A stretch of DNA of 64,000 bases from Mycolicibacterium sp. TUM20985 (GCF_030295745.1 NZ_AP027291.1:310001-374000); one strand, 5' to 3'. Numbered from the stretch's first letter, positions 29,770 to 41,684 are shown. The notes: generated by a model from the letters alone, not told the origin. Program-made: numbers and translations.

Positions 29770-30783
29770 ATGGCCACCAATCGCCGACGCAAACGCCACG
29801 TCGTCCTCGCTTTGACCGCAGCCGGGGCGGTGGCGGTACTGGTCGGCCTCGTCGTCGTCGGCCTGTGGATCGTCATGCGGTCGCCCGAACCGCTGCCTCC
29901 CAGCGCCGTGCCGCCGACGGCGCAGCCGCCGACCGGGGCGACCACGCCTGGCCAGAAGCCCCGGCCGGAGTTCCAGGACGCCAGCTGCGCGGACGTGATG
30001 GTGTTGTCGATTCCCGGCACCTGGGAGTCCTCACCACAACTCGATCCGGTGAATCCGACGCAGTTCCCGATCGCGCTGCTACTCAACGTGACCAACCCGC
30101 TCCGCCAGGCCTTCGGCGAGGATCGGGTGGCCATGTACACGGTTCCGTACACCGCTCAGTTCCACAATCCGTTCGCGGCGGACAAGCAGATGTCCTACAA
30201 CGACAGTCGCACCGAGGGAAGCCGGGCGGCGATCCAGGCGCTGACCGACATGAACAACCGTTGCCCGCTGACGAGTTACGTGATCGTCGGGTTCTCGCAG
30301 GGCGCCGTCATCGGCGGTGACATCGCCAGCGACATCGGCAACGGCCGCGGCCCGGTCGACGCCGACCTCGTGCTCGGTGTGACGTTGATCGCCGACGGCC
30401 GCAGGGAGGCCGGAGTGGGCCAGGACGTCGGCCCCAACCCGCCCGGGCAGGGTGCGGAGATCACGCTGCAGGAGGTGCCGACGCTGTCGGCGCTGGGTCT
30501 GACCATGAGCGGCCCGCGCCCCGGTGGCTTCGGCGCCCTGAACGACCGGACGAATCAGATCTGCGCGACGGGTGATCTAATCTGCTCGGCACCCGAGGGG
30601 GCGTTCTCCATCGTCAACCTGCCGAAGACGCTGGAGGTCCTCAGCGGGGGTGCAGGTCAGCCGGTGCATGCCCTGTACAACACCCCACAGTTCTGGTCCC
30701 TCGACGGACAGACCGCAACGCAGTGGACCGAGGCGTGGACCCGGGGCGTCATCGACGGCGCGCCGCGCCCAAAACACGGATGA
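29770..30783 (+). CDS. culp6: Cutinase-like envelope lipase Culp6 (Rv3802c-like)
   Basis: A 337-residue membrane-anchored alpha/beta hydrolase. An N-terminal helix (about 10-36) anchors it; a Pro-rich linker (40-65) leads to the catalytic domain, with Ser176 in [20 protein letters not shown] and the His-bearing PVHALYNT segment. Two disulfides are likely (ASCAD with [14 protein letters not shown]). The family has phospholipase and thioesterase activity and is essential in mycobacteria; a role in envelope lipid remodelling is inferred from placement before fadD32-pks13. AGGAG precedes the ATG by 10 bases. Confidence 0.92.
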   Translation: MATNRRRKRHVVLALTAAGAVAVLVGLVVVGLWIVMRSPEPLPPSAVPPTAQPPTGATTPGQKPRPEFQDASCADVMVLSIPGTWESSPQLDPVNPTQFPIALLLNVTNPLRQAFGEDRVAMYTVPYTAQFHNPFAADKQMSYNDSRTEGSRAAIQALTDMNNRCPLTSYVIVGFSQGAVIGGDIASDIGNGRGPVDADLVLGVTLIADGRREAGVGQDVGPNPPGQGAEITLQEVPTLSALGLTMSGPRPGGFGALNDRTNQICATGDLICSAPEGAFSIVNLPKTLEVLSGGAGQPVHALYNTPQFWSLDGQTATQWTEAWTRGVIDGAPRPKHG

Positions 30784-30793
30784 GCGTCGAGAT

Positions 30794-30822
30794 TTGGCCT
30801 CTGCGTGAAGGTCACCTAACAT
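30794..30822 (+). promoter_or_regulatory. Candidate sigma-A-type promoter of fadD32-pks13-accD4
   Basis: TTGGCC at 30794-30799 and TAACAT at 30817-30822 are separated by 17 bases in an unusually A-rich patch (30817-30840) just after the culp6 stop and 150 bases before fadD32. The match to TTGACA is only moderate. Confidence 0.4.
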
Positions 30823-30971
30823 TAAGAGAAAAGTAAGAAGCTCGCCCCAGAAACACGGCGAAGTGCCACGCGTCATTGGTCCAAAAGCAGACCGCTGCGC
30901 CCCGGTACGATCTTGAGGTTTGGCCTCGTCCGTCTGAGGACGGGATCGGCGTCGACAGGAGAGTGTGACAA

Positions 30972-32861
30972 ATGGGATTCCACAACCCGTTCTTGAAGGA
31001 CGGCCTGATCAGGTTTCCCGACAGCGGCAATCTCGTCCGGCACGTGGAGAAGTGGGCGAAGGTGCGCGGCGACAACCTCGCCTACCAGTTCATCGATTTC
31101 TCCACCGAGCGCGACGGCGTCGCACGCAACCTTGGTTGGCGTGACTTCAGCGCCCGCAACAAGGCGGTCGGTGCGCGGCTGCAACAGGTCACCCAGCCCG
31201 GTGACCGCGTGGCCATCCTGTGCCCCCAGAATCTGGACTATCTCATCGGCTTCTTCGGCGTCCTCTACGCCGGCCGCATCGCCGTGCCCCTCTTCGATCC
31301 GGCCGAGCCCGGCCACGTCGGCCGGCTGCACGCCGTCCTGGACGACTGTCAGCCCACCGCAATCCTGACCACGACCGACTCCGCCGAAGGCGTGCGCAAG
31401 TTCTTCCGCACCCGGCCGGCCAAGGAGCGGCCCCGCGTGATCGCCGTGGACGCCGTGCCCGATGAGGTCGGCGCCACCTGGGTGCAGGAGGACGTCACCC
31501 ACGACACCATCGCCTACCTGCAGTACACGTCCGGGTCGACCCGCGTCCCCACCGGCGTGCAGATCACCCACCTCAACCTGGCGACCAACATCGTCCAGGT
31601 CATCGAGGGAATCGGCGGCGACGAGGGCGACCGCGGCGTCACCTGGCTGCCGTTCTTCCACGACATGGGTCTCATCACCGCGATGATCCCGCCCGTCGTG
31701 GGGCACTACATCACCTTCATGACGCCGGCGGCGTTCGTCCGCAGGCCCGGTCGCTGGATTCGCGAGATGGCCCGCAAGGACGACGACACGGGAAGCGTCA
31801 TCTCCGTCGCGCCGAACTTCGCCTTCGATCACGCGGCCGCCCGCGGCGTCCCCAAGGACGGCGAACCGCCCCTTGACCTGTCGAACGTCAAGGCCGTGCT
31901 CAACGGCAGCGAGCCGATCTCCGCGGCCACCGTGCGCCGGTTCAACGAGGCGTTCGGGCCGTTCGGCTTCAACCCGAAGGCGCTCAAGCCGTCCTACGGG
32001 CTGGCCGAGGCCACGCTGTTCGTATCGACCACCGCCACCGACGAGCCGCCGAAGATCGTCTACGTCGACCGTGAGCAGCTCAACTCCTACCGCTTCGTCG
32101 AGGTCGCCGAGGACGCGCCGTCGGCCGTCGCGCAGGCGTCCGCCGGCAAGGTCGGCGTGTCCGAGTGGGCTGTCATCGTCGACGCCGCGTCGGCCAGCGA
32201 GCTGCCCGATGGGCAGATCGGCGAGATCTGGATCAGCGGGCAGAACATGGGCACCGGTTACTGGGGCAGGCCCGAGCAGACCATCGCCACGTTCCACAAC
32301 ATCCTCAAGTCCAGGATCGGCGCGTCGCACGCCGAGGGCGCGCCCGACGACGCCACCTGGGTCAGCACCGGCGACTTCGGCGCCTTCTACGAGGGCGACA
32401 TCTACATCACCGGCCGCGTCAAGGACCTGGTGATCGTCGACGGCCGCAACCACTACCCGCAGGACCTCGAGTACTCCGCGCAAGAGGCAAGCAAGGCGCT
32501 GCGGACCGGCTTCGTCGCGGCGTTCTCGGTGCCTGCCAATCAACTGCCCGACGTGGTGTTCGAGAACGCGCACGCGGGTCTGAAGCGCGACCCCAGCGAC
32601 TCCTCCGAGCAGCTCGTCATCGTCGCCGAGCGGGCCGCCGGCGCCAACAAGATGGACCTCGCGCCGGTGGCCGACGAGATCCGTGCCGCCATCGCGGTCC
32701 GGCATGGCGTGACGGTGCGCGACGTGCTGCTGACGCCTGCGGGTGCCATTCCGCGTACGTCGAGCGGAAAGATCGGCCGCCGGGCGTGCCGCTCGGCCTA
32801 CCTGGACGGCACCCTGCGCAGCGGCAAGATCGCGAACGACTTCCCCGATCAGGCGGACTGA
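30972..32861 (+). CDS. fadD32: Long-chain fatty-acyl-AMP ligase FadD32
   Basis: A 629-residue adenylating enzyme that activates the meromycolic acid as acyl-AMP and loads it onto the N-terminal carrier of Pks13. Visible motifs: the AMP-binding P-loop [16 protein letters not shown], the FFHDMGL segment, [11 protein letters not shown] and the C-terminal [22 protein letters not shown] with the acyl-AMP ligase-type continuation [10 protein letters not shown]. No signal peptide; cytoplasmic. Followed 39 bases later by pks13. Length matches M. tuberculosis Rv3801c (about 637 residues). Confidence 0.97.
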   Translation: MGFHNPFLKDGLIRFPDSGNLVRHVEKWAKVRGDNLAYQFIDFSTERDGVARNLGWRDFSARNKAVGARLQQVTQPGDRVAILCPQNLDYLIGFFGVLYAGRIAVPLFDPAEPGHVGRLHAVLDDCQPTAILTTTDSAEGVRKFFRTRPAKERPRVIAVDAVPDEVGATWVQEDVTHDTIAYLQYTSGSTRVPTGVQITHLNLATNIVQVIEGIGGDEGDRGVTWLPFFHDMGLITAMIPPVVGHYITFMTPAAFVRRPGRWIREMARKDDDTGSVISVAPNFAFDHAAARGVPKDGEPPLDLSNVKAVLNGSEPISAATVRRFNEAFGPFGFNPKALKPSYGLAEATLFVSTTATDEPPKIVYVDREQLNSYRFVEVAEDAPSAVAQASAGKVGVSEWAVIVDAASASELPDGQIGEIWISGQNMGTGYWGRPEQTIATFHNILKSRIGASHAEGAPDDATWVSTGDFGAFYEGDIYITGRVKDLVIVDGRNHYPQDLEYSAQEASKALRTGFVAAFSVPANQLPDVVFENAHAGLKRDPSDSSEQLVIVAERAAGANKMDLAPVADEIRAAIAVRHGVTVRDVLLTPAGAIPRTSSGKIGRRACRSAYLDGTLRSGKIANDFPDQAD

Positions 32862-32900
32862 CGCGATCGTCGGTCCCACTCAGGCCGCACACCGGCGAAA

Positions 32901-35900
32901 GTGACTGTGAACATGACTGAATCCGAAGATAATTCGCCATCGCCGGCAGGTGTCGGGCCGGCGCGTACCGACAAGACGGTCGCCGAGCTGCGGGAGTACC
33001 TGCGCAACTGGATCGCCGACGCGACGGGGCAACCCGCCGATCGCATCGACGAGTCCGCACCGATGGTCGAACTGGGTCTCTCGTCACGCGACGCCGTCGC
33101 GATGGCCAGTGACATCGAGGATCTCACCGGCGTCACCTTGACCGCCACCGTCGTGTTCCGGAACCCGACGATCGAATCGTTGGCGACCGTCATCGTCGAG
33201 GGCGACCCCGAAGACGAAGCTCCCGTCGACGACGACTACGACTGGTCGCGCACCAAGGACGTCGACTCCGCCGAATACGACGTGGCCATCGTCGGCATCG
33301 GCACGCGATTCCCCGGCGACCTGAACACTCCCGACGAGATGTGGCGTGCCCTGCTCGATGGCAAGGACTCCAGCTCGGAGCTGCCCGAGGGCCGCTGGGA
33401 GGAGTTCCTCGCCGAGCCGCGCATCGCCGCGCGGGTGGCCAAGGCGCATACCCGCGGCGGCTACCTGTCCGACATCAAGGGCTTCGACTCCGAGTTCTTC
33501 GCGCTGTCGAAGATGGAGGCCGACAACCTCGACCCGCAGCAGCGGATGGCCCTCGAGCTGACCTGGGAAGCGTTGGAGCACGCCAGGATTCCGGCGTCCA
33601 GCCTTCGCGGGGAGAGCGTCGGGGTCTTCGTCGGCAGCTCGAACAACGACTACACGTTCCTCAGCATCGCCGACCCCAACGCCGCCCACCCGTACGCCAT
33701 CACGGGCACGGCCAGCTCGATCGTCGCGAACCGGGTGTCCTACTTCTTCGACTTCCGCGGCCCCTCCATGTCCATCGACACCGCGTGCTCGTCGTCACTG
33801 GTCGCGGTGCACGAGGGCGTCAAGGCGCTGCGTGCGGGTGACGTCGACGCCGTCGTCGCCGGTGGCGTCAACGCGATGATCACCCCGATGGTGACCCTGG
33901 GCTTCGACGAGGTCGGCGGCGTGCTGGCGCCCGACGGCCGCTGTAAGTCGTTCTCGCACGACGCCAACGGCTACGCCCGCTCCGAGGGCGGCGGCATGAT
34001 GGTGCTCAAGCGCGTCGCCGACGCGCGCCGCGACGGCGACCAGATCTTCGCCGTGATCGCCGGCACTGCGGTCAACCACGACGGTCGGTCCAACGGGCTG
34101 TTGGCGCCCAATCCCGACGCGCAGGCCGACGTGTTGCGCAAGGCCTACAAGGACGCGGGCATCGACCCGCGCACCGTCGACTACGTCGAAGCGCACGGCA
34201 CCGGCACCATCCTCGGTGACCCGATCGAGGCCGACGCACTGGGACGGGTGGTCGGCAAGGGCCGCGCGGCCGACCAGCCCGCACTGCTGGGTGCGGTGAA
34301 ATCCAATGTGGGACACCTGGAGTCGGCCGCGGGTGCGGCGAGTCTGGCCAAGGTGGCGCTGTCGCTGCACAACGACAAGCTGCCGCCGTCGATCAACTAC
34401 TCGGGGCCGAATCCGTACATCGACTTCGAGAAGATCCACGTCAAGGTCAACGACACCGTCTCCGATTGGCCGCGCTACAGCGGCCATGCCATCGCCGGTG
34501 TGTCGGGCTTCGGCTTCGGTGGCGCGAACGCTCACCTCGTGGTGCGCGAGGTGCTGCCGTCCGATCTCGTCGAGCCGGAACCGGTGCCTGAAACCGTTGA
34601 GGTGCAGACGAAGTCCGAGGCGCAGGCCACCTACGTCGGCGGCGTGCGGGTCGATGAGTACGGCGACATTCTCGACGATGAGGACGACGACGGTCTCGAC
34701 GTTCCCGCCGTGTCAGTGGACGCCGAGCCGGGGCTACCGGGTCTCACCGACGAGGCGCTGCGGCTGCTGGAGATCGCCCGCGAGGAGCTCGAGGCCAGCG
34801 ATCAGCCGACACCCGTCGTCCCGCTCGCTGTTTCAGGGTTCCTGACCTCGCGCAAGCGGGCCACCGCCGCCGAGCTGGCCGACTGGATCGACAGCGAGGA
34901 AGGCCGGGCGGCCTCGCTCGAGTCGATCGGGCGGTCGCTGTCGCGACGCAACCACGGGCGCTCGCGCGCAGTGGTTCTGGCGCACGACCACGACGAGGCG
35001 GTCAAGGGCCTGCACGCGTTGGCCGAGGGCAAGCAGTCGCCGCTGGTGTTCGCCGCCGACGGCCCTGCCACCAACGGACCCGTCTGGGTACTGGCCGGAT
35101 TCGGTGCCCAGCATCGCAAGATGGGCAAGAGTCTGTATCTGCGCGACGAGATCTTCGCCAAGTGGATCAACCAGGTCGACGCCCTGGTGCAGGACGAGCT
35201 CGGCTACTCCATCGTCGAGTTGATCCTCGACGACTCGCAGGACTACGGCATCGAGACCACGCAGACCGTGATCTTCGCGATCCAGATCGCCCTCGGTGAA
35301 TTGCTCAAGGCTCATGGCGCGAAAGCCGGTGCGCTGGTTGGACAATCGCTCGGTGAGGCGGCGGCTGCCTACTTCTCCGGTGGTCTTTCGTTGGAGGACG
35401 CCACCCGGACCATCTGCTCGCGCGCACACCTGATGGGTGAGGGCGAGGCGATGCTGTTCGGCGAGTACATCCGCCTGATGGCGCTCGTCGAGTATTCGGC
35501 CGACGAGATCAAGACGGTGTTCTCCGATTACCCCGACCTCGAGGTGTGCGTGTATGCGGCGCCGACGCAGACGGTGATCGGCGGCCCGCCCGAGCAGGTC
35601 GACGCGATCATCGCCAGGGCAGAGGCCGAGGGCAAGTTCGCCCGCAAGTTCCAGACCAAGGGCGCCAGCCACACTCAGCAGATGGGCCCCCTGCTCGGCG
35701 AGCTCGCGGCCGAATTGCAGGGCATCGACCCGCGACCGCTGCAGACGGCGTACTACTCGACGGTCCACGAGGGCAGCCTGGTGCGCGCCGGGGCCGAGCC
35801 GATCCACGACGTCGACTACTGGAAGAAGGGGCTGCGCCACAGCGTCTACTTCACCCACGGCATCCGCAACGCCGTCGACAACGGACACACGACCTTCCTC

Positions 35901-38273
35901 GAACTGGCCCCGAATCCCGTGGCACTCATGCAGGTTGGGCTCACCACGGCCTCGGCGGGTCTGCACGACGCGCAGCTCGTCGCGACGCTGGCGCGCAAGC
36001 AGGACGAGGTCGACTCGATGACCACGGCCATGGCGCAGCTGTTCACCCACGGTCACGATCTGGACTTCCGCACCCTCTTCGCGCGTGGCGAGTACGCGAA
36101 CATTCCGCCGACGCGCTTCAAGCGCAAGCCGCACTGGCTCGACGTCCGATTCTCCGGGGACGGATCGAACCTGTTGCCCGGCACCCACGTCGCCATGCCC
36201 GATGGCCGCCACGTCTGGGAGTTCGCCCCACGCGCCGCGACCGATCTCGCCGCCTTGGTGAAAGCCGCTGCGGTGCAGGTACTTCCCGATGCCACGCTCA
36301 CTGCCTACGAGCAGCGTGCGGTTCCAGCGGACGACGCTCGGCTGGTGACGACGCTGACCCGCCACCCCGGCGGTGCGACGGTGCAGGTGCACGCGCGCAT
36401 CGAGGAGTCGTTCACCCTGGTGTACGACGCGATCGTGACGCGCGGCGGCCAGGCGACGACGTTGCCGACGGCCGTCGGTGCGGGTGCCGCGGTGGCGGCG
36501 GTGACCGTGGTGACCGAGGTGGCTGCTGAGCCCGAGCCAGAAGACGACGCCGCGATTCTGCACGACAGCCTCACCGCTGGCGCGGGCATCGCCGCTGGCT
36601 TCGCCAAGTGGTCATCCGACAGCGGCGAGACGATCGCGCAGCGCCTGGGCACCATCGTCGGCAGCGCCATGGGCTACGAGCCCGAGGATCTGCCGTGGGA
36701 GGTGCCGCTGATCGAGCTGGGGCTCGACTCGCTGATGGCGGTGCGCATCAAGAACCGCGTCGAGTACGACTTCGACCTTCCGCCGATCCAGCTGACTGCG
36801 GTGCGCGACGCCAACCTCTACGCCGTGGAGAAGTTGATCCAGTACGCGATCGAGAACCGCGACGAGGTGGTTCAGCTCGCCGAGGTCCAGAAGACCCAGA
36901 CCGACGAGGAGATCGCCGCGGCCCAGGCCGAGCTGATGGGCGGAGCGACCACGGTCGCCGAGCTCGAGGCGAGGCTCGCCCAGAAGCAGGCCGAGGCGCA
37001 GGGGATCACCGCCGAGATCCCGGCGCCACCAAGTGATCCCGCGGGTCCGGGCACCCCACCCCCGCCGCCTCCGCCGACGAACCCCGCCGGACCCACCGCG
37101 GAGGTGAAGACGCCGAACCTGGCCGGTGCGGCGCAGGTGCTGAACCAGCAGGCGATCTCCGAGGCGTTGAACTCCGACGTGCCTCCGCGCGACGCTTCCG
37201 AGCGGGTCACCTTCGCCACCTGGGCGATCGTCACCGGCAAGTCGCCGGGCGGCGTCTTCAACCCGCTTCGGTCGCTGTCCGACGACGAGGCGCAGAAGAT
37301 GGCCGCGCGTCTGACCGAGCGGGCCGAGGGCACCATCACGGTCGAGGACGTGAAGAACGCAGGCACCATCGAGGAGCTCGCCACCACGGTGCGGGAGTTC
37401 CTCGAGGCGGGCGAGCTCGACGGTTTCGTGAGGACCATCCGCAAGCCCGTGCACGACGATGACGTGCCCGTCTACGTGTTCCACGCGGCGGGCGGCTCGA
37501 CGGTGGTCTACGAGCCGCTGCTCAAGCGCCTTCCCGCGGGCACGCCGATGTACGGCTTGGAGCGCGTCGAGGGCACCATTCAGGAGCGTGCCGAACAGTA
37601 CGTGCCAAAGTTGTTGGAGCTCAATGGCTGGGCGAGCAGAGCGACGGGAGAAGGGGCACGCAAGCCGTTCATCCTGACCGGTTGGTCGTTGGGTGGCGCG
37701 CTGGCCTACGCCTGCGCGATCGGGCTGAAGCAGCAAGGCGCCGATGTCCGGTTCGTCGGGCTCATCGACACCGTGCGGGCCGGCGAGGAGGTTCCTCAGA
37801 CCACGGAGGAAACCCGCAAGCGCTGGGACAGGTATGCGGCGTTCGCGGCCAAGAACTTCAACGTGGAGATCCCGCCGATTCCGTACGAGGAACTCGAGGG
37901 ACTCGACGACGCGGGCCAGGTGCAGTTCGTCCTCGATGCCGTGCAGAACGCGGGAGTGCAGATCCCCGGCGGCATCATCGAGCATCAGCGGACGTCGTAC
38001 CTGGACAACCGTGCGCTCGAGACGGTCGTCATCGAGCCGTACGACGGTCACGTCACGCTGTACATGGCCGACCGCTACCACGACGATGCGATCAAGTTCG
38101 AGCCCCGCTACGGGATCCGCCAACCCGACGGCGGCTGGGGTGAATTCGTGTCCGATCTCGAGGTGGTGGCGATCGGGGGCGAGCACATCCAAGCGATCGA
38201 CGAGCCGTACATTGCGAAGGTCGGCGCGCACATGAGTGAGGCGATCAACCGCATCGAGAGCGAGCACAAGTGA
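32901..38273 (+). CDS. pks13: Polyketide synthase Pks13, mycolic acid condensing enzyme
   Basis: A 1790-residue type I PKS joining the meromycolyl chain and a carboxylated C24-26 chain. Domains: carrier 1 (about 25-100, phosphopantetheine Ser62 in LGLSSRD); ketosynthase (about 125-555, Cys296 in DTACSSS, the two His in EAHGTGT and NVGHLES); acyltransferase (about 725-1060, Ser816 in GQSLGEA); carrier 2 (about 1250-1325, Ser1277 in LGLDSLM); a Pro-rich linker (about 1370-1400); thioesterase (about 1520-1785, Ser1596 in GWSLGG). The thioesterase carries an extra segment of about 9 residues just before the nucleophile strand compared with my recall of the M. tuberculosis protein. An ATG at 32913 is an alternative start. 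Coupled to accD4 by GTGA. Confidence 0.97.
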   Translation: MTVNMTESEDNSPSPAGVGPARTDKTVAELREYLRNWIADATGQPADRIDESAPMVELGLSSRDAVAMASDIEDLTGVTLTATVVFRNPTIESLATVIVEGDPEDEAPVDDDYDWSRTKDVDSAEYDVAIVGIGTRFPGDLNTPDEMWRALLDGKDSSSELPEGRWEEFLAEPRIAARVAKAHTRGGYLSDIKGFDSEFFALSKMEADNLDPQQRMALELTWEALEHARIPASSLRGESVGVFVGSSNNDYTFLSIADPNAAHPYAITGTASSIVANRVSYFFDFRGPSMSIDTACSSSLVAVHEGVKALRAGDVDAVVAGGVNAMITPMVTLGFDEVGGVLAPDGRCKSFSHDANGYARSEGGGMMVLKRVADARRDGDQIFAVIAGTAVNHDGRSNGLLAPNPDAQADVLRKAYKDAGIDPRTVDYVEAHGTGTILGDPIEADALGRVVGKGRAADQPALLGAVKSNVGHLESAAGAASLAKVALSLHNDKLPPSINYSGPNPYIDFEKIHVKVNDTVSDWPRYSGHAIAGVSGFGFGGANAHLVVREVLPSDLVEPEPVPETVEVQTKSEAQATYVGGVRVDEYGDILDDEDDDGLDVPAVSVDAEPGLPGLTDEALRLLEIAREELEASDQPTPVVPLAVSGFLTSRKRATAAELADWIDSEEGRAASLESIGRSLSRRNHGRSRAVVLAHDHDEAVKGLHALAEGKQSPLVFAADGPATNGPVWVLAGFGAQHRKMGKSLYLRDEIFAKWINQVDALVQDELGYSIVELILDDSQDYGIETTQTVIFAIQIALGELLKAHGAKAGALVGQSLGEAAAAYFSGGLSLEDATRTICSRAHLMGEGEAMLFGEYIRLMALVEYSADEIKTVFSDYPDLEVCVYAAPTQTVIGGPPEQVDAIIARAEAEGKFARKFQTKGASHTQQMGPLLGELAAELQGIDPRPLQTAYYSTVHEGSLVRAGAEPIHDVDYWKKGLRHSVYFTHGIRNAVDNGHTTFLELAPNPVALMQVGLTTASAGLHDAQLVATLARKQDEVDSMTTAMAQLFTHGHDLDFRTLFARGEYANIPPTRFKRKPHWLDVRFSGDGSNLLPGTHVAMPDGRHVWEFAPRAATDLAALVKAAAVQVLPDATLTAYEQRAVPADDARLVTTLTRHPGGATVQVHARIEESFTLVYDAIVTRGGQATTLPTAVGAGAAVAAVTVVTEVAAEPEPEDDAAILHDSLTAGAGIAAGFAKWSSDSGETIAQRLGTIVGSAMGYEPEDLPWEVPLIELGLDSLMAVRIKNRVEYDFDLPPIQLTAVRDANLYAVEKLIQYAIENRDEVVQLAEVQKTQTDEEIAAAQAELMGGATTVAELEARLAQKQAEAQGITAEIPAPPSDPAGPGTPPPPPPPTNPAGPTAEVKTPNLAGAAQVLNQQAISEALNSDVPPRDASERVTFATWAIVTGKSPGGVFNPLRSLSDDEAQKMAARLTERAEGTITVEDVKNAGTIEELATTVREFLEAGELDGFVRTIRKPVHDDDVPVYVFHAAGGSTVVYEPLLKRLPAGTPMYGLERVEGTIQERAEQYVPKLLELNGWASRATGEGARKPFILTGWSLGGALAYACAIGLKQQGADVRFVGLIDTVRAGEEVPQTTEETRKRWDRYAAFAAKNFNVEIPPIPYEELEGLDDAGQVQFVLDAVQNAGVQIPGGIIEHQRTSYLDNRALETVVIEPYDGHVTLYMADRYHDDAIKFEPRYGIRQPDGGWGEFVSDLEVVAIGGEHIQAIDEPYIAKVGAHMSEAINRIESEHK

Positions 38274-39847
38274 CCCAAGAGGCGGCTCCCGTCACCAGCA
38301 AGGCCCACACGACGGCCGAGAAGCTGGCCGAACTCCGCGAGCGGTTGGAGCTGGCCAAGGATCCCGGCGACGAGAAGGCGAAGGCGCGGCGGGACAAGAA
38401 GGGGATACCGAGCGCACGCTCGCGTATTCATTCGCTTCTCGACCCAGGGAGCTTCCTCGAGATCGGTGCGCTGGCCAAGACGCCAGGCGATCCCAACGCG
38501 TTCTACGGGGACGGCGTCGTCACGGGTCACGGCACCATCGACGGCAGGCCCGTCGGCGTGTTCAGCCACGACCAGACGGTGTTCCAGGGCTCGGTCGGCG
38601 AGATGTTCGGCCGCAAGGTCGCGCGGTTGATGGAGTGGGTGGCCATGGTGGGCTGCCCGATCATCGGCATCAACGACTCCGGCGGAGCCCGCATCCAGGA
38701 CGCCGCTACCTCGCTGGCCTGGTACGCAGAGCTGGGCCGGCGCCACGAACTGCTGCGCGGGCTGGTTCCGGAGATCTCGCTGATCTTCGGCAAGTGCGCC
38801 GGCGGTGCGGTGTACTCGCCGATCCAGACCGACCTGGTGGTCGCGGTGCGCGATCAGGGCTACATGTTCGTCACCGGGCCCGACGTCATCAAGGACGTGA
38901 CGGGCGAGGACGTTTCGCTCGACGAGCTCGGCGGTGCCGACGCGCAGGCCAAGTACGGCAACATCCACCAGGTGGTCGAGTCGGAAGAGGCCGCGTTCCA
39001 ATACGTCCGCGACTACCTGAGTTTCTTGCCCCCCAACACCTTCGACTCGGCACCCGTCGTCAACCCCGGGCTCGAACCCGAGATCACGCCGCATGACCTG
39101 GAACTCGACGCGATCGTGCCGGACAACGACAACACCGGCTACGACATGCACGAGATCCTGCTGAGGATCTTCGACGACGGTGACGTGTTCGAGGTCGCCG
39201 CGAATGCCGGGCCGGCGATCATCACCGCCTTCGCCAGGATCGACGGTCGCCCGGTCGGGGTCATCGCGAACCAGCCGATGTACAACGCGGGCGCCATCGA
39301 CAACGAGGAGTCCGACAAGGCCGCACGGTTCATCCGGTTCTGCGACTCGTTCAACACGCCACTGGTCTTCGTCGTCGACACCCCGGGCTTCATGCCGGGC
39401 GTCGGACCGGAGAAGGGCGGCATCATCAAGCGCGGCGGCCGGTTCCTCAACGCCGTCGTCGAGGCCGACATCCCGAAGGTGACCATCACCGTGCGCAAGT
39501 CCTATGGCGGCGCGTACGCCGTGATGGGCTCCAAGCAGCTGACGGCCGATCTGAACTTCGCCTGGCCGACGGCCCGCATCGCGGTGATCGGCGCGGACGG
39601 CGCTGCGCAGTTGCTGGTGAAGCGGTTCCCCGATCCGACGTCGCCCGAGGTGCAGAAGATCAAGGCCGACTTCATCGAGGGGTACAACCTCAACCTGGCG
39701 ACGCCGTGGATCGCCGCCGAGCGGGGTTATATCGACGGGGTCATCGAGCCGCACCAGACGCGTCTGCACCTGCGTAGCGCCATGCGCCTGCTGCGGGACA
39801 AGCAGATCTCGCGGGTGCAGCGCAAGCACGGCCTCACCCCCATCTAG
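38270..39847 (+). CDS. accD4: Acyl-CoA carboxylase beta subunit AccD4
   Basis: A 525-residue carboxyltransferase that carboxylates the C24-26 alpha-chain acyl-CoA to give the extender unit used by Pks13. The N-half has [35 protein letters not shown] and [10 protein letters not shown] (oxyanion hole); the C-half has [14 protein letters not shown] and [21 protein letters not shown]. Length matches the family. GTG overlaps the pks13 stop, so FadD32, Pks13 and AccD4 are produced as one unit. In M. tuberculosis Rv3799c, atsH/fadE35-type genes follow; here a metallo-hydrolase gene converges instead. Confidence 0.96.
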   Translation: MTQEAAPVTSKAHTTAEKLAELRERLELAKDPGDEKAKARRDKKGIPSARSRIHSLLDPGSFLEIGALAKTPGDPNAFYGDGVVTGHGTIDGRPVGVFSHDQTVFQGSVGEMFGRKVARLMEWVAMVGCPIIGINDSGGARIQDAATSLAWYAELGRRHELLRGLVPEISLIFGKCAGGAVYSPIQTDLVVAVRDQGYMFVTGPDVIKDVTGEDVSLDELGGADAQAKYGNIHQVVESEEAAFQYVRDYLSFLPPNTFDSAPVVNPGLEPEITPHDLELDAIVPDNDNTGYDMHEILLRIFDDGDVFEVAANAGPAIITAFARIDGRPVGVIANQPMYNAGAIDNEESDKAARFIRFCDSFNTPLVFVVDTPGFMPGVGPEKGGIIKRGGRFLNAVVEADIPKVTITVRKSYGGAYAVMGSKQLTADLNFAWPTARIAVIGADGAAQLLVKRFPDPTSPEVQKIKADFIEGYNLNLATPWIAAERGYIDGVIEPHQTRLHLRSAMRLLRDKQISRVQRKHGLTPI

Positions 39848-39860
39848 CCGCCACCTTCCC

Positions 39861-39912
39861 GCGAGAGTGCGTGTCTGCGGGCGACACGCCGCGCAGAAAT
39901 CGCACTTCTCGC
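39861..39912. repeat. Palindromic element between convergent genes
   Basis: Outer arms GCGAGAGTGCG (39861-39871) and CGCACTTCTCGC (39901-39912, one inserted T) and an inner GTGTC/GACAC hairpin (39871-39887) form a double stem-loop in the 76-base gap between the accD4 stop and the metallo-hydrolase stop. I recall similar tail-to-tail palindromes in other mycobacterial genomes. It probably acts as a bidirectional terminator. Confidence 0.7.
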
Positions 39913-39923
39913 ACGCTCGCGGC

Positions 39924-40805
39924 TCAGATCGGCGCGAATCCGAGCCAGTCGTCGACCTCGAACCGGTCGCCGCGCGCCACCAGCGTCGCCCCGCCATGGC
40001 CGGGATAGTGCGCAGGAATCACCGCCGCCCGCGACCGCGACGCCTCGGTGAAGACCCGCTTGCGCGCCGTCGCCGCGGCGGCCGGATCCACGTCGAAGCC
40101 ACACGGATCGTCGGGTCGGGGAATCTGAATGGGACAGTGCGTGAGATCGCCGACGAACACCGCGGGGCGGCCGGCGTCGAGCCACAGCGCCGACGACCCC
40201 GGCGTATGGCCGGCAGCGGGCCGCAGTCGCAACGACTCGCTGAGCACCAGGTCGTCGGACCATAGCTGCATCTGATCCTCGACGGGAAAGATGCTGTCCG
40301 CCATCACGATTCGTGAACCCTCCGTCGCGCCCGGCCCGTCGGGGGCGAAAAAGCGGTAGTCGGCTTCGGGAATCAGGTAGCGCGCGTTGGGAAACGTCGG
40401 CACCCACCGGCCGTCCGAACCAAGCGTGGTGTTCCAGCCCACGTGGTCGGTGTGCAGATGCGTGTTGACGACGACGTCGACCTCCTCCGGCGCCACCCCG
40501 GCCCGGCGCAGGGCGCCGAGGAAGTCGGTGCTCAGCCCTGCCAGCGGCGGCATGTGGGGACGGTCGCGGTCGTTGCCGACCCCGGTGTCGACCACGACGG
40601 TCAGCCCGTCGACGTCGATCACCCAGCTCTGCATGACGACCCGCCATCGGTCGGTGGCCGGGTCGTAGAACGTCGGCACCAGGAGGTCGGCCTCGTCCTG
40701 CCACGCCTCCGCCGGGGTCTCGCCGAACAGGCCTGCGCCGACTTCGAACTCCCACTCCAAGACACGCGTCACGGTCGCGTTGCCCAGCTTGATGCGGTCG
40801 GTCAT
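39924..40805 (-). CDS. Metallo-beta-lactamase-fold hydrolase
   Basis: A 293-residue cytoplasmic metallohydrolase. The HxHxDH motif is at 116-121 (THLHTDH), with VVDTGVGND ahead of it and further ligand His in AAGHTPGS and a late IPAHYPGHGG segment; a GDLTH strand holds the bridging Asp. It resembles AHL-lactonase/glyoxalase-II-type hydrolases such as the AidC/QuiP-like quorum-quenching set, but the substrate cannot be read from sequence. It converges on accD4 and diverges from the small gene at 40828 across 22 bases. Confidence 0.85.
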   Translation of the reverse strand: MTDRIKLGNATVTRVLEWEFEVGAGLFGETPAEAWQDEADLLVPTFYDPATDRWRVVMQSWVIDVDGLTVVVDTGVGNDRDRPHMPPLAGLSTDFLGALRRAGVAPEEVDVVVNTHLHTDHVGWNTTLGSDGRWVPTFPNARYLIPEADYRFFAPDGPGATEGSRIVMADSIFPVEDQMQLWSDDLVLSESLRLRPAAGHTPGSSALWLDAGRPAVFVGDLTHCPIQIPRPDDPCGFDVDPAAAATARKRVFTEASRSRAAVIPAHYPGHGGATLVARGDRFEVDDWLGFAPI

Positions 40806-40827
40806 CCGTCGACACTACGATGCGAAG

Positions 40828-41238
40828 GTGCCTGACCTGCTCGCATTGTTCGACGGAGTGCCGCTGGTCGGCGACCGCGTGCGGCGCGGTCGGGAGGAAT
40901 TGATCAGGCAACTGCGGGCGACGGTGTCGGCCGTGGGCTCCCAGATGGTGGGGCTCGTCCTCGACGAGATCGACCTGACCGCTCTGGTGCGGGAGCGGGT
41001 GGACGTGGACGCCATCGCCGCCGACATCGACATCGACGCGATCATCGCCCGCATCGACCTCATCGGGCTGGCCAATCTGATCATCGACGGCGTCGACCTG
41101 CCGAGGATCATCCGGGAGTCGACCAACTCGGTGACCGCGGAGGTCATGACCGACGTCCGCACCCAGGGCCAGCGCGCTGACGACGCCGTGGCCGGCTTCG
41201 TCGACCGCATGTTCGGCCGCAACCGGGCACCGAGTTGA
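40828..41238 (+). CDS. Hypothetical protein with hydrophobic Asp/Ile-rich repeats
   Basis: A 136-residue protein I do not recognise. The middle third has a loose 10-11 residue pattern of VDxxAI/IDxDAI/IDLxxL units, for example VDVDAIAADIDIDAI, predicted as amphipathic helices; no membrane helix, no Cys. Start GTG at 40828. The stop overlaps the TTG start of the RDD gene (TTGA), so the two are co-translated; such small genes next to RDD genes are common in actinobacteria. Confidence 0.68.
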   Translation: MPDLLALFDGVPLVGDRVRRGREELIRQLRATVSAVGSQMVGLVLDEIDLTALVRERVDVDAIAADIDIDAIIARIDLIGLANLIIDGVDLPRIIRESTNSVTAEVMTDVRTQGQRADDAVAGFVDRMFGRNRAPS

Positions 41239-41684
41239 GCCGCGCGCGATCCGGTCCCGCGGAGCCCGAGGTCGCCGGAATCGTGAGCCGCGGCGTGGCC
41301 GCCCTCATCGACCTGGCGGTCGCGGGCGTGATCGTCGGCGTCCTCTACCTCGGGGTGGCGTTGACGCAATTGGTGTTGCAGCCCTCGGCCTTTCGCTTCC
41401 CCGCGCCGAGCGTCTTCTTCTCGACGACGGTGATGTTCGCCGTCGCGGTGCTGTACCTCGCCGGTTGCTGGGTCACCTCCGGGTGTACGGCAGGTGCCGT
41501 GGTGATGGGGTTGCGCGTGGTGGGTCGTAGGTCGAATCAGGTGTCGCTGCTCGTGGCCGTGCTGCGTGCCGTCGCGTGCGTGATCTTCCCGATCGGGCTG
41601 GCGCTCGTCGCCGTCGACGGCCGGCGCCGATCGGTGCAGGACGTGGTGTTGGGTACCCGGGTGGTGTACGCGAGACCCGTTTAA
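41235..41684 (+). CDS. RDD-family membrane protein
   Basis: A 149-residue protein with an RDD domain: a short cytoplasmic N-terminus (IVSRGVAALIDLAVAG with the Arg-Asp pair), three membrane helices, and the terminal SVQDVVLGTRVVY. RDD proteins are small transporter-like or accessory proteins, function mostly unknown. TTG at 41235 overlaps the previous stop; a GTG at 41283 is the alternative start but would cut the first region. Confidence 0.75.
   Translation: MSRARSGPAEPEVAGIVSRGVAALIDLAVAGVIVGVLYLGVALTQLVLQPSAFRFPAPSVFFSTTVMFAVAVLYLAGCWVTSGCTAGAVVMGLRVVGRRSNQVSLLVAVLRAVACVIFPIGLALVAVDGRRRSVQDVVLGTRVVYARPV

Noticed and set aside
30873..32879. 668-codon antisense frame under fadD32
   Set aside because: Same reason; FadD32 is unambiguous on the opposite strand.
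36612..38267. 551-codon antisense frame under pks13
   Set aside because: His/Arg/Asp/Leu-rich composition typical of GC shadows; Pks13 motifs are continuous on the plus strand.
32901..38273. Pks13 frameshift or truncation
   Set aside because: All six functional segments are present in one frame with active-site residues.
40828..41684. Toxin-antitoxin pair
   Set aside because: The small gene lacks any known antitoxin or toxin motif and its partner is an RDD membrane protein.
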